This document shows positions 55,116 to 64,000 of a DNA stretch of 64,000 bases, in pieces. How positions within the stretch are numbered: the first letter of the stretch is position 1; every line of letters begins with the position of its first letter. Under the pieces are notes generated by a model, which searched no databases, was not told where the DNA came from, and saw only the letters and a list, made by a program, of their open reading frames with translations. The translations under genes and the position numbers were made by a program. The DNA is from Acanthosepion lycidas. Its lineage: Eukaryota; Mollusca; Cephalopoda; Sepiida; Sepiidae. Location: assembly GCA_963932145.1 (NCBI GenBank), contig OZ010578.1:15816111-15880110 (forward strand), written 5' to 3'.

Positions 55116-56617
55116 TTTGATTTCTGGGGTTTACACATTTTTTCCGGGTCCCGCCCAGGGACCTAAATGTTAGAAATGGCATCATGACACTTTACACTGA
55201 CAAAAAAATAAAAAAATAAAAATAAAAAATTACATAGATTAAGCCCTTCGTAAAGTGTGGGTTTTACTTGTCAAAACAATTGTATCTCCTTGAGGCATGG
55301 ACTTCCGGGAATCCCTGCAATTAGTCTACTGCAATCTTTTCCAATCAGTCATAGGGCTCCAACTACAACAGTTGATGTTCCCATATGCCACATTTTCGAG
55401 ATTTCTATTTCAAGGTTCTTGTATTTTGACAGCTTTTTGAATATCTTCAAAGATACATTACAGTCAGCAGGGACTGCCATATCAATAAGGAGGCAACGTT
55501 TTTATTTGTGGTCTTTAATAACAATGTCTGGGCGGTTGGCCTTGATTGTTCTGTCAGTGTGTATTGTGTAGTCCCATAGAATTGTAACATGTCCTATCTC
55601 CGTAACCGGGTCTGGGTGGTGTTGATACCAGTTCTTTTAGTTTCCTTCCGGTAGAAGTTGCACATGTTCCAGTGGAGATATTGGCCCATTCTGTCATGCC
55701 GGGTTTTATATTCAGTGGGTGCCAATATTGTGCAACCTGATACAAGATGATCAATCGTTTCTGGATATTTATCACAGAATCTGCATTTTGGTCTGACACA
55801 ATATTTTAGTATATGTGCTTCATAATTCCTAGTAAGCAAGCATTGGTCCTGTGCAGCAATGATAAAACCTTCAGTTTCAGCTTTCAACCCTGCACTACGT
55901 AGCCACTGATGGTTACATGTTTTGTCTACGTCAGCTTGTTTGGTACGGGTAGAGTATTGGCCATGAAGCGGTTTATCTTGCCATCGCTTCTGTATCTGGT
56001 CGGTTGCATTTGGCTTTGCTGTCTTTTTTAAGTATTTTTCAGTTTCAGCCAGTGTATTGTGCTGTACTTGCATTTCTGCGCCCATTTGAAATTCCATTTT
56101 GAATTTTTGGCTTCTTTTATTACAGAGTAAAGACGCTTATTACTTTCATGTTCCTTGACGCATACCATCATCCAGTCTTCTGTAGTTTCCGAGTATCTTT
56201 GTTGTAGTTTTGTAGAACAGTTCTAGTTGAACTAATACTCTGCCTCCTTCGGATCTGGGCACATACAGACGAACAACATCAGCTTTGGGATGATGCATAC
56301 GATAGCAAGTGAGAAGCTTTCTCGGTTTGGCGTCCATTCACTTAATTTCATCTATGGTCCAGTTAAGGACATTAAAACTGTATTGCACCACATGGTCAGC
56401 CAATATGTTTATGGGTGATATTCTGTTTTTTGAGTTTAGCTCAGTATTTAGTACCAGACGTACACGCATGTAGTACTCTTTTCTTATTTTATCCTTCATT
56501 TGGGGGTGTTGTATGCCATCTCATTCGCTTATTCCTAGTTACTTATAAGCTTCATCATGCTCCAGTTCCCTAATCTTTGTGACAAAATCTAAATCTATTA
56601 AGGGTGCTTCTGTAATT
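55114..56617 (-). pseudogene. REL-endonuclease LINE copy G (subfamily 1, 5'-truncated)
   Basis: Closest relative of copy B. In minus-strand order: thumb (plus-strand match AAATCTATTAAGGGTGCTTC at 56592 against B 31587), DVVRLYVPRSEGGRVLVQLE (56290-56230), MQVQHNTLAETEKYLKKTAK, PLHGQYSTRTKQADVDKT, WLRSAGLKAETEGFIIAAQD, CRFCDKYPETIDHLVSGC (intact knuckle, about 55790-55737), KTRHDRMGQYLHW. The PD..D part lies in a shifted frame before 55570, and the 3' UTR hairpin is at 55147-55163. A few shifts and a 13-14 base deletion near 56205 break it. Its 5' end is cut by the AAG tail of copy I. Confidence 0.9.
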
Positions 56618-56632
56618 CTTCTTCTTCTTCTT

Positions 56633-56662
<30 letters not shown>
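56618..56662. repeat. (CTT)n array, tail of LINE copy I
   Basis: On the minus strand the LINE end CAGAAATGAAAGGAAATAAG is followed by AAG units. It lies exactly where copy G stops matching copy B. Confidence 0.93.
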
Positions 56663-56663
<1 letters not shown>

Positions 56664-56865
56664 TTTCCTTTCATTTCTGTTGTATACACATTGCCTGCAG
56701 GATCCTAACCTGAGATCTAATGTTAGAAATGGCCCCGAGATATTTTACCTTAATCATTTTTGTAAGATAACAAAGAGAAAGAAAAATAAAACAACATAAA
56801 ATCACACATATTTTACAAAGATATGTAAAGTGTAAACTATATTTGCAAATAGAATGACTAAGCTA
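56663..56865 (-). pseudogene. REL-LINE copy I, 3' UTR only
   Basis: Matches the shared 3' UTR (ATTTCTAACATTAGATCTCA on the minus strand) and a little of the end of the coding region (TAAAGTGTAAACTATATTTG against B TAAACTGTGGGCTCTATTTG). It is truncated after about 200 bp and followed by a TA array. Confidence 0.75.
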
Positions 56866-56877
56866 TATTTCCAAATA

Positions 56878-56879
<2 letters not shown>

Positions 56880-56919
<40 letters not shown>
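56880..56919. repeat. (TA)n microsatellite
   Basis: TA tract of about 40 bases. Confidence 0.96.
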
Positions 56920-56923
<4 letters not shown>

Positions 56924-57300
56924 GATAAAAAGGCTTAAACAATAATATTACATGGTCATAATTTAGTCCAAAGGAATCTTAAATACGATCCAATTCATCA
57001 GACTTACAATTCAAAAAGAAAACAGAAAAGAACAGCTCCGAAAATAAAAATAGAATTTAGAGAGAGTTAAGTATGAGAGTGTGGGACGAATGTTATAGCT
57101 AAAGAGAGGGGTAACATAAGAGAGAAGGTGAGAGAAAGATGGGGCAGGGGAAACTAAAATTGAAGGACATTTATTGAAAGGGCCGCCGTGTAATTGAGAA
57201 AATTGACAAAATTAATATCGACTACAGGTTAAAAATCAAATATAATCCTATAAAGAATAAATATAACGATTATCTAATCTAGCAAGGACCTATATTTTTA
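56920..57300. other. Non-coding, purine-rich stretch
   Basis: GAGAGAG-containing sequence at 57055-57145. No gene. Confidence 0.5.
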
Positions 57301-57309
57301 TGTTCAAAA

Positions 57310-57579
57310 ACACATGTGAATACGCACATACACAATAGCATATACACGTATATACATACACATAGACGTGTACCCACATACACACATACATATACCCTTG
57401 TACACACATACACATATATCCACATGTCCACACAAATACACGCATATATACACATATACATATATCTGATTCAATATGTTAGCTCTATTTCTGATACTGA
57501 GCGATTTCTAATAAGTACCGCGCATATAATATACAAATAATTACACCGACATATATACATATACATACATACACACACA

Positions 57580-57643
<64 letters not shown>

Positions 57644-57758
57644 GACATATATATACACATACATATATATATATACATATATATATACATATCCACCTAT
57701 ACCCATATACACACACTTTCCACATACATATACATAAATACATACACATGCACACATA

Positions 57759-57826
<68 letters not shown>

Positions 57827-58227
57827 AAATACACACACACATACATACATATACACACACGTACATCCATACGCATCCATTCCTTACACATTTACCCACA
57901 TATATACATACCTAAAACCCTACATTTCTATACAATTACATACAGCCATCTAATCAAATAAAGAATGGATCCCTGTATCTATCCGTCTAGCTATACACAC
58001 ATATATAGGTACATAGACAGATATATATGAGTACATACATACCAAAACATACACGCATATATATGTACACATCTACATATACATCCATATACATATACAT
58101 GCATCCATATACGTATACACAAATATACATATACATATATACGCATGTATATACATATACATCCATATATATACATACATATACCTAAATACACACACCT
58201 ACATATATGACTACATAAACAATGTGC

Positions 58228-58301
<74 letters not shown>

Positions 58302-58350
58302 CACATATACATATATACATACATATACGTACATATATATACATATAAAT
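57310..58350. repeat. CATA/CA/TA complex repeat field
   Basis: About 1 kb of ACATACA, CACATATA and TA arrays. Main TA tracts lie at 57585-57631, 57763-57825 and 58232-58294. It includes a diverged copy of the 28.7-kb spacer at 57480-57525. All Tyr/Ile/Cys/Val frames here are artefacts. Confidence 0.92.
57480..57525 (+). repeat. Diverged copy of the palindromic-unit spacer
   Basis: AGCTCTATTTCTGATACTGAGC matches GCTCTATCTCTGATATTGAGC of 28985-29003 with few changes and lies between TA/CA arrays, the same context. Confidence 0.65.
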
Positions 58351-58559
58351 AAAAATTTAATATCTAAATAAGTAAAATTTCAAAAATTTGGTGTTAAACA
58401 AAAAAATAAATAAATACATAGCGCATCACTTAAACATATACAATGGTATATATAGAGATAAACATAATAAACATAATAGTCATTCTATTAAAATGCCATG
58501 CGCGATGTTTTGAACCAAAATGGAACTGGCATAAGTGACAATATGTTAAAAAACGGTGT

Positions 58560-58790
58560 TTATGTTTTGAATCGTTTCTTATGTCTACATTTAGAAAATA
58601 TCTCATTACGAAGATTCAGCAGTTCATCTTGATTCTTATCTTTGATAATAAAATTTTTTTCCGTCATTGACAGATCACACCGATCGCGGAAGTTATCAGG
58701 TGTTCTACCTCTTACTCTGTCCTGGACATTGAGTTCTACCTGGATTCTATCCTCTTGGAATTTTTTATTCAAAAAATATACATGTATATG
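58560..58790 (-). CDS. Unassigned reading frame, possible exon or retrocopy
   Basis: Minus-strand frame from about 58775 to a stop at about 58570: KKFQEDRIQVELNVQDRVRGRTPDNFRDRCDLSMTEKNFIIKDKNQDELLNLRNEIFSKCRHKKRFKT. It is charged, has mixed composition and is less AT-rich than its neighbours, unlike the low-complexity frames elsewhere. No transposon family is recognised. It could be the last coding exon of a host gene (stop soon after a basic C-terminus), a retrocopy, or part of an unknown element. No convincing splice acceptor was fixed. The start ATG assigned by frame alone (58805) lies in CATA repeat sequence and is unlikely to be real. Confidence 0.35.
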   Translation of the reverse strand, partial: HIHVYFLNKKFQEDRIQVELNVQDRVRGRTPDNFRDRCDLSMTEKNFIIKDKNQDELLNLRNEIFSKCRHKKRFKT

Positions 58791-58859
58791 TATGCACCTA
58801 TGCATATATATTTATATATTTTGCATATGTATGTGTATATTTACCACTAATATTATCAA

Positions 58860-58860
<1 letters not shown>

Positions 58861-58952
<92 letters not shown>
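58861..58952. repeat. (ATCT)n-(TA)n compound microsatellite
   Basis: About seven ATCT units, then about 56 bases of TA. Confidence 0.96.
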
Positions 58953-58955
<3 letters not shown>

Positions 58956-59012
58956 TGTGTTTGTGGGTAGGTGTTCTGATATATATCTGTATATATATAA
59001 AATACAATATTA

Positions 59013-60236
59013 CAGTCAACGACGAAATTATTCGTGCACCCATCAATTTTGAATATATTATCCATTTCTCAGAATGTAATGCCAGTATGATGCTAATTTT
59101 TTTTTATATGCTAATACGTACACACACACACACACACACACACAAAAACATTCAAAACTTTTTCAAAACTTTTCAGAACAATATTTTAAATACCACAGAT
59201 TTTACAGGCGAATTATGCAAAACAGGAAACGATAAAATTATTCGTCCAGTAGAAAATATTGATTGATTGCTATTAGCGTAAGTACTCGTCCAATACAATG
59301 TTGTTTAAATAGAAATGAGTTCTATGGATGTCATCTATAATGAATCCCTCTTCACAAACCATGTCACATTGTTGTTCGGTTTAATTTTGCCAAAAAGTTC
59401 TTGAACAAAGACCATTACTTTTACTATGGAGTGGTGAAACAAAAGTTGAGATTTTGGGACATAATGAAGTATAGAAGATATGGCGCAAGAAAGGTGAGGT
59501 TTTCTCCCAAAGAACACAGAAACGGCATTAAAAAACATTAAAATATGGAGGCGGCTTGATGATGTTTTGGGATTGTTTTAGCTCAAGAGGGACCGTACAA
59601 TTAATTGCAGCAAAATGAATAATGACATTTGCAGATTATATCAAAATTATGGAAGAAAATTAACAAATACCTGCGCAAAATCTTCCTGTAGGTTGGCGAT
59701 TTCCTTTCCAGCAATATAATAATCCCAAACATACGTCTAAATTCCCTGAAAGTAGATTAGAGCTCTGCCTTCAATAAGTCGTGAGTTGAATCCTACTGAA
59801 AATCTATGCCAAGAATTGAAAGTTCGAATAGATCCTTGGTCACCAAAAAACCTTCAGGAATTAGAATGTGTAACACTTGAAGAATCGAAGAATATCCCAG
59901 TAAAAAAAAAACTTGTTCCAATACCATCAAAAACTTTAGAAAACAATTGTAGCAAGTTATGGCGATGAGATGACATGCTACTGACTATTAATATTGTGAA
60001 AATTGTTATTTTTTTATTTTTTTCATACTGGACGAATAATTTTGTCTTTTCCTATTTTGGATAATTCACCTTTTAAATTTGTTGTATTTAAACCATTGTT
60101 CAGAAAAGTGAGTTTTATATTCCTTTTTTGTGTTTTGAGACATCTAAAACATCTGGCATCATGTGAGAATTAGACTCTGAAAAATGGGTAAAAATATCTA
60201 AACTTGACGGTCGTACGAAAACGTTTTCGTGGACTG
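59013..60236 (+). mobile_element. Tc1-like transposon with paired end repeats
   Basis: The left end CAGTCAACGACGAAATTATT (after a TA) mirrors the right end, read inward as CAGTCCACGAAAACGTTTTC. A second pair of inverted repeats (AAAATTATTCGTCCAGTA at about 59236-59253 and its complement at 60030-60047) lies about 200 bp inside each end. This is the IR/DR arrangement known from Sleeping Beauty-type Tc1 elements. The element is about 1.22 kb against 1.6 kb for the family, because the N-terminal part of the transposase is missing. A CA tract (59121-59145) has grown in the left arm. The right TA is lost. Confidence 0.88.
59380..59985 (+). pseudogene. Tc1 transposase, catalytic part
   Basis: Plus-strand text gives a TKVEILGHNE-like box (about 59440), VRFSPKNTETALKH-like and MMFWDCFSSRGT-like pieces, WRFPFQQYNNPKHTSKF (decayed FQQDNDPKHTS, second catalytic Asp changed), LNPTENLCQELKVRI (the PDLNPIENLW box, third catalytic residue, about 59785-59830) and a final FGNNCSKLWR-like end near 59960. 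Frameshifts separate the boxes. The HTH domains are absent. Confidence 0.88.
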
Positions 60237-60344
60237 AAAAAACCCAATAAAGTTTTGAAGAAATTTGTTGACAACTGTTTTATTGAAACTATAAAATCTA
60301 TTATTTAAACATACATACAAATACACACATACATATCTCTTTCT

Positions 60345-60400
60345 TTAGTTTCTGGTTCGGTTGAGGCCTAGGAAGGCGAAACGCATAATCAAATCTAGTT
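60345..60400 (+). other. Weak hammerhead-like motif
   Basis: GGTTGAGGCCTAGGAAGGC followed by GAAACGC: a GCC/GGC stem II before GAAA, with a poor first box. Possibly a decayed PLE end. Confidence 0.25.
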
Positions 60401-60457
60401 TCAAAAAATTTAAATTTATTATAGAAGTGTATATATTCAAAGATTATTTTCTATTTT

Positions 60458-60733
60458 ATGTCGAATGTTTCATCCTTCCACTTATATCAAAATTATATTT
60501 ACCAGTGGCGTTCATTTTTTAATATTACTCTTTTGCATAAATATACAGACATATTGAATACCGTATTGGACTTTATTAAACAACCAGATGTCTCACTGAA
60601 ATGTGATGAAATATCTTCATGGAGTTTAAAGCAGTTTATTTCAACTTTTCTACTATTTCTACGTGTATGTATTTCCTCTACGCCTGAAAGAACCGTGAAA
60701 ATAAGACGTTGCATGTTTGCTATTCTGAAATAG
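60458..60733 (+). pseudogene. Possible hAT transposase C-terminal fragment
   Basis: An open frame reading LNTVLDFIKQPDVSLKCDEISSWSLKQFISTFLLFLRVCISSTPERTVKIRRCMF. The end resembles the hAT region just before and in the dimerisation box (usual form LLLRVCxxxPxTxxxERTFSxLRRIK), shortened. The match is by eye only. It could be chance or a different family. Confidence 0.32.
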
Positions 60734-60739
60734 ATGATT

Positions 60740-61055
60740 TATTAAATTTCTGTTAGAGATAAAATACTATTTCTCTGTTAAGTGTTACATCATCCATTGA
60801 CACATTTTTACTCATTAGGAAGAAAATTATCCTTGTATTTCAAGCACTTTCAAAACGGTAACAAAAAATCATGTCGTTTCTCTGTTCGACATTATCACGT
60901 TATGTTTTCCATTTCTCTTTTTTCTATTTGTTACTAAGCTCACTTCTTAAAAGATACCCTTAAATTACGGAGATCACGCTGTTTCAATTATATGTAATTT
61001 TTTTTGTGAAATTAAGTAGTTCAGCTTTCTTTGCAAAAAGTCTTCAATCACAATT
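60740..61055. other. AT-rich non-coding stretch
   Basis: Nothing recognised. Confidence 0.5.
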
Positions 61056-61058
61056 TAC

Positions 61059-61084
<26 letters not shown>
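61059..61084. repeat. Poly(A) tract
   Basis: About 25 A. It could mark the 3' end of a plus-strand retroposed sequence, but upstream identity is unknown. Confidence 0.8.
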
Positions 61085-61089
<5 letters not shown>

Positions 61090-61348
61090 GTACTGCTACC
61101 AGTGTTTCTTTACTCGGAATTCTCAATCTAGACGAGTAGTTATTAAGTTCATTACTTCAGAAAAAATAGGAATTGGAACAGAAACACGTGTATCCGCTAA
61201 AAATGATGTTTATAGAAAGAAGAACAAAAGAAGGGTAAAAGTCTCGCCAGAAAACAGCTGGTTATGTTTTAAGTTAAACACTGACGCGAGTTAAAATAGA
61301 ATCGGAAAAGACAATAGGTAAAATAATTACAAAGGGCAGGAAATTGAG

Positions 61349-61395
61349 AAGAAGAAGAAGAAGAAGAAGAAGAAGAAGAAGAAGAAGAAGAAGAA
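61349..61395. repeat. (AAG)n microsatellite
   Basis: About 15 AAG units. No LINE end is recognisable beside it. Confidence 0.96.
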
Positions 61396-61547
61396 TCGAC
61401 ACACTACCCGAAAATACTTTCCCCCGTAACGAAACTAGAAAGTAGTCGAGACACTGTTTGGGTAATAAAGCTCTTTTCCACATGGAAATAACGGATAGTT
61501 TCGATTTAAAAAAAAAAAGGTAAATTTGCGCTAAATAAAGATTTTAC

Positions 61548-61554
<7 letters not shown>

Positions 61555-61617
<63 letters not shown>

Positions 61618-61665
61618 ATGTTCATTGTGTGAGTGTATGTCTGTGTGTGCGTGTGTGTATATGTG
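61555..61665. repeat. (TA)n-(TG)n compound microsatellite
   Basis: TA for about 45 bases, then interrupted TG. Confidence 0.96.
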
Positions 61666-61931
61666 TTAGATAATATAAGTGTTTTTTTAGATCCCACACA
61701 TTTAAATAAAATAGGAAAAAGAAGTTTAATGCAACTTGGATCTTTAAGAATATGTATTTTGAGGAAATTTACCGCATATCTAAATCATTTTCTGAAGTTA
61801 AATTTGATGAGGAGAAATGTGGGTGTGAGTGTGGCATGATATGTCGTGCATCAGATGTAATATATTTGATGATAGCGACAGGACATTTAAAGATTCTTAA
61901 ATTCACAAATTGTATTTTCAAATTATATAGA

Positions 61932-61933
<2 letters not shown>

Positions 61934-62004
<71 letters not shown>

Positions 62005-62050
62005 CATATATGTATGTGTGTGTGTGTGGAAAGAGAAAGAGAGAGTGAGA
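61934..62050. repeat. (TA)n-(TG)n-(GA)n compound microsatellite
   Basis: TA for about 66 bases, then TATG/TG, then a GA-rich tail. Confidence 0.95.
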
Positions 62051-62059
62051 CAAAGAAAC

Positions 62060-63680
62060 AGACAGATAGCGAACTACCAACTAAAACGATAGAAATGAAC
62101 GTAATACTCGTTTCTAGGTTATTATTAATTTTTGCTGGGTTTTCCATTGAGTGACACCGTATGTTATGAGAAAAGGGACGGAAAAAACTTCGAATTGCTA
62201 CTGTCTTTTGATATACTTCGCGGAAGACAATGTGTAAATCCGTATTATATCATTGTGGTTTGCTTATATTACAAGAGTGACGTAGCATTATTAAAGATTC
62301 GTAATATATTTTACATCGCGAGATTTTTATGAAGCGACGTCGTATCTTTCTATCTATCACTGGCTTTTATTCGATTTGATCGCTTGATAAGACTGGTCAA
62401 AACAATGCATAGATACAAACAACGTTTGTTTCTCTAAACATGGAATAGGGAATGTCGTTTTTATTATGTGTTCACACTTTACCTATACGACACAATGTGC
62501 GCCATTGTTTTAATGATTTTTAAATTACTATTGTTTTTGTTATAAAACATAACTTCAAAAAATTACATGTTGACAAGTCAGCCTATTAGTCAGACATTAT
62601 TTGTCAAACAGTTTCCCCGTTGATAATCATTTTCAAATTATTGCCTACCCACACACTCTTCCCACTTAGTCATTGTTTTAAACTTTGGAAAATTCTACTA
62701 ATTTCATTTTCGATATTACAATCACGACGCCATTTTGTTCATTATTGCTTATCTAATTTTATATAGGAAGAGACATTCATTATTTTCCCCCAAACATAAC
62801 CGAACTACACCTAATTTTTCCTCTTCAACATTCAATACTTCAATACTTCCCTATATATATTTTCTTTTGAAGGAAAGAAATAGTGAAAACAGTGTCATTT
62901 AATAACTCACTCATGCGTGCCGACGCAATTCAAACTCTCAGTGGAATAGGCGTTGATATCGTCAACAAATAAGTTATCAATTCAACCAAAAAGCAAGCAG
63001 CTATTATCAGTAACTTGTAATATTCGACCTAAATGGATTTTCTGTCTTGCGAGAAGGTTTTTTTTAATTATTAGAAGACTAGCGGGGGAAGCCCTGAAAT
63101 AAACCAAAAAGATGTCATTATTGGCAATTTAAATAGATTTTTTTCCGCAAACTCCATCGCTTACAGAAAGAAGATGAAGATTTCCAGTGAAATCAATCAG
63201 ACAAAATTTTACATTTCCTACACAAAAAAGACAACGTCTAGATGAATAACATATCAAGTTGAAGATTTCAAAACTTCCTTTCTGTCAAGGAAATTTGTAA
63301 TTTATCAGAAATATGTTATCATTTGACAAGTTCATCTTTGGATATTGCAATTTTTATACATTATACGAATAGCAGTTTTCAGTTAGTTCATTATAGCAAT
63401 ATCTAATACATCCATCAGGTGTATATTTAGTTAAAAAATTCAACATTCAAATAAAATCAAAATTCTGCAATTTATGCAACGACATCAGTAATGTTTCCGA
63501 TTATTAGGACAAGAATACATTATTTTCTTATTTGCACTCAACGCTTTCATAAATGCGAGAAAACAACATTCGACTTACGTAGCTGACATTGTCTTTAGTA
63601 TTGGGCAATAACCGATCGACACTACTAGTTGATATGAAACTCGAGATTGGTATTGTATCCAGAGAAAAACATTCGTAAAA
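62060..63680. other. Stretch without recognised gene
   Basis: AT-rich, no family similarity on either strand. A 66-codon frame at 62132-62332 has no recognisable features. Confidence 0.5.
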
Positions 63681-63689
63681 TAAAACCAC

Positions 63690-63744
63690 ACAAACATTCA
63701 CGCACACACACAAGCACACACGCACGCACACACACCCACCCACC

Positions 63745-63826
<82 letters not shown>
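63690..63826. repeat. (CA)n-(TA)n compound microsatellite
   Basis: Irregular CA/CG repeats, then CA, then TA for about 62 bases. Confidence 0.96.
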
Positions 63827-63833
<7 letters not shown>

Positions 63834-63879
63834 TATAATTTCTATAGTAACGAGTGAAGATGCTTATAACGATACTTAA

Positions 63880-64000
63880 ACTTCAACTTTGGGTTATTCC
63901 TAAATTTTCGCTTGTTTAATTTTAATAGGCATATTGATGGTTTTCGCTCACGTTTTTGAAACATGCGAACTCTTAATGTAGCGAAGGAATCATATGTTAA
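63880..64000 (+). repeat. Dispersed repeat of unknown type, copy 2 (cut by window end)
   Basis: TTCGCTCACGTTTTTGAAAC, ATGTAGCGAAGGAATCATAT align with 18465-18528 and weaker similarity extends upstream to about 63888. The element may continue beyond the window. Confidence 0.65.

Overview
The window looks like gene-poor, AT-rich repetitive DNA from an animal genome. No complete host protein-coding gene, rRNA gene or confident tRNA gene could be recognised. Very long (TA)n tracts occur every 1-3 kb. The mixture of Penelope-like elements, REL-endonuclease LINEs, Jockey/CR1 and RTE LINEs, Tc1/mariner, IS630-type, pogo-like and hAT DNA transposons and tRNA-derived SINEs fits a mollusc. My best guess is a cephalopod (octopus-like), which is inference from overall character and not from any diagnostic gene.

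1-9 kb: TA arrays, a tRNA-type SINE (2.7 kb), an RTE-clade LINE tail (3.3-4.0 kb), a pogo-like MITE (4.25-4.43 kb), an IS630/mariner-type transposase fossil split by a Jockey/CR1 LINE piece (6.2-7.6 kb), and the GIY-YIG end of a Penelope-like element (PLE) on the minus strand (7.7-8.7 kb). 9-16 kb: two plus-strand REL-endonuclease LINE fragments of different subfamilies, an internally deleted Tc1 element, the first of five palindromic mariner-type MITEs, another Jockey/CR1 piece and another DDE transposase fossil. 16-30 kb: dense TA arrays, a mariner fossil, two copies of one SINE (one with clear target duplications), a 367-bp MITE with ~80-bp ends, a Jockey/CR1 LINE, two minisatellites, and a tandem pair of palindromic units that contain hammerhead-ribozyme-like cores (28.6-29.0 kb).

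30-57 kb: at least eight fragments of REL-endonuclease LINEs, all on the minus strand. The best one (30.07-33.95 kb) is nearly full length: Myb-like N-terminus, reverse transcriptase, CCHC knuckle and PD..D restriction-like endonuclease. Between them lie two PLE remnants (37.86-38.2 and 38.94-40.44 kb, the latter with ~80-bp inverted terminal repeats and a hammerhead-like motif) and a deleted hAT element with an 8-bp target duplication (41.68-42.72 kb). MITEs lie inside or at the edge of two LINE copies. 57-64 kb: TA/CATA arrays, one unassigned minus-strand reading frame that may be an exon, a Tc1 element with paired direct repeats in its ends, a possible hAT C-terminus, and more arrays.

The recurrent theme is mobile-element ends meeting simple repeats. 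REL-LINE copies end in a conserved 3' UTR hairpin followed by TAA, AAG, TACT or TA tails, and PLE or palindromic units sit directly between (TA)n tracts. The most unusual items are the palindromic hammerhead-like units, the two REL-LINE subfamilies with different 3' hairpins at the same place, and the one-orientation LINE cluster. All coordinates of degenerate elements are approximate.
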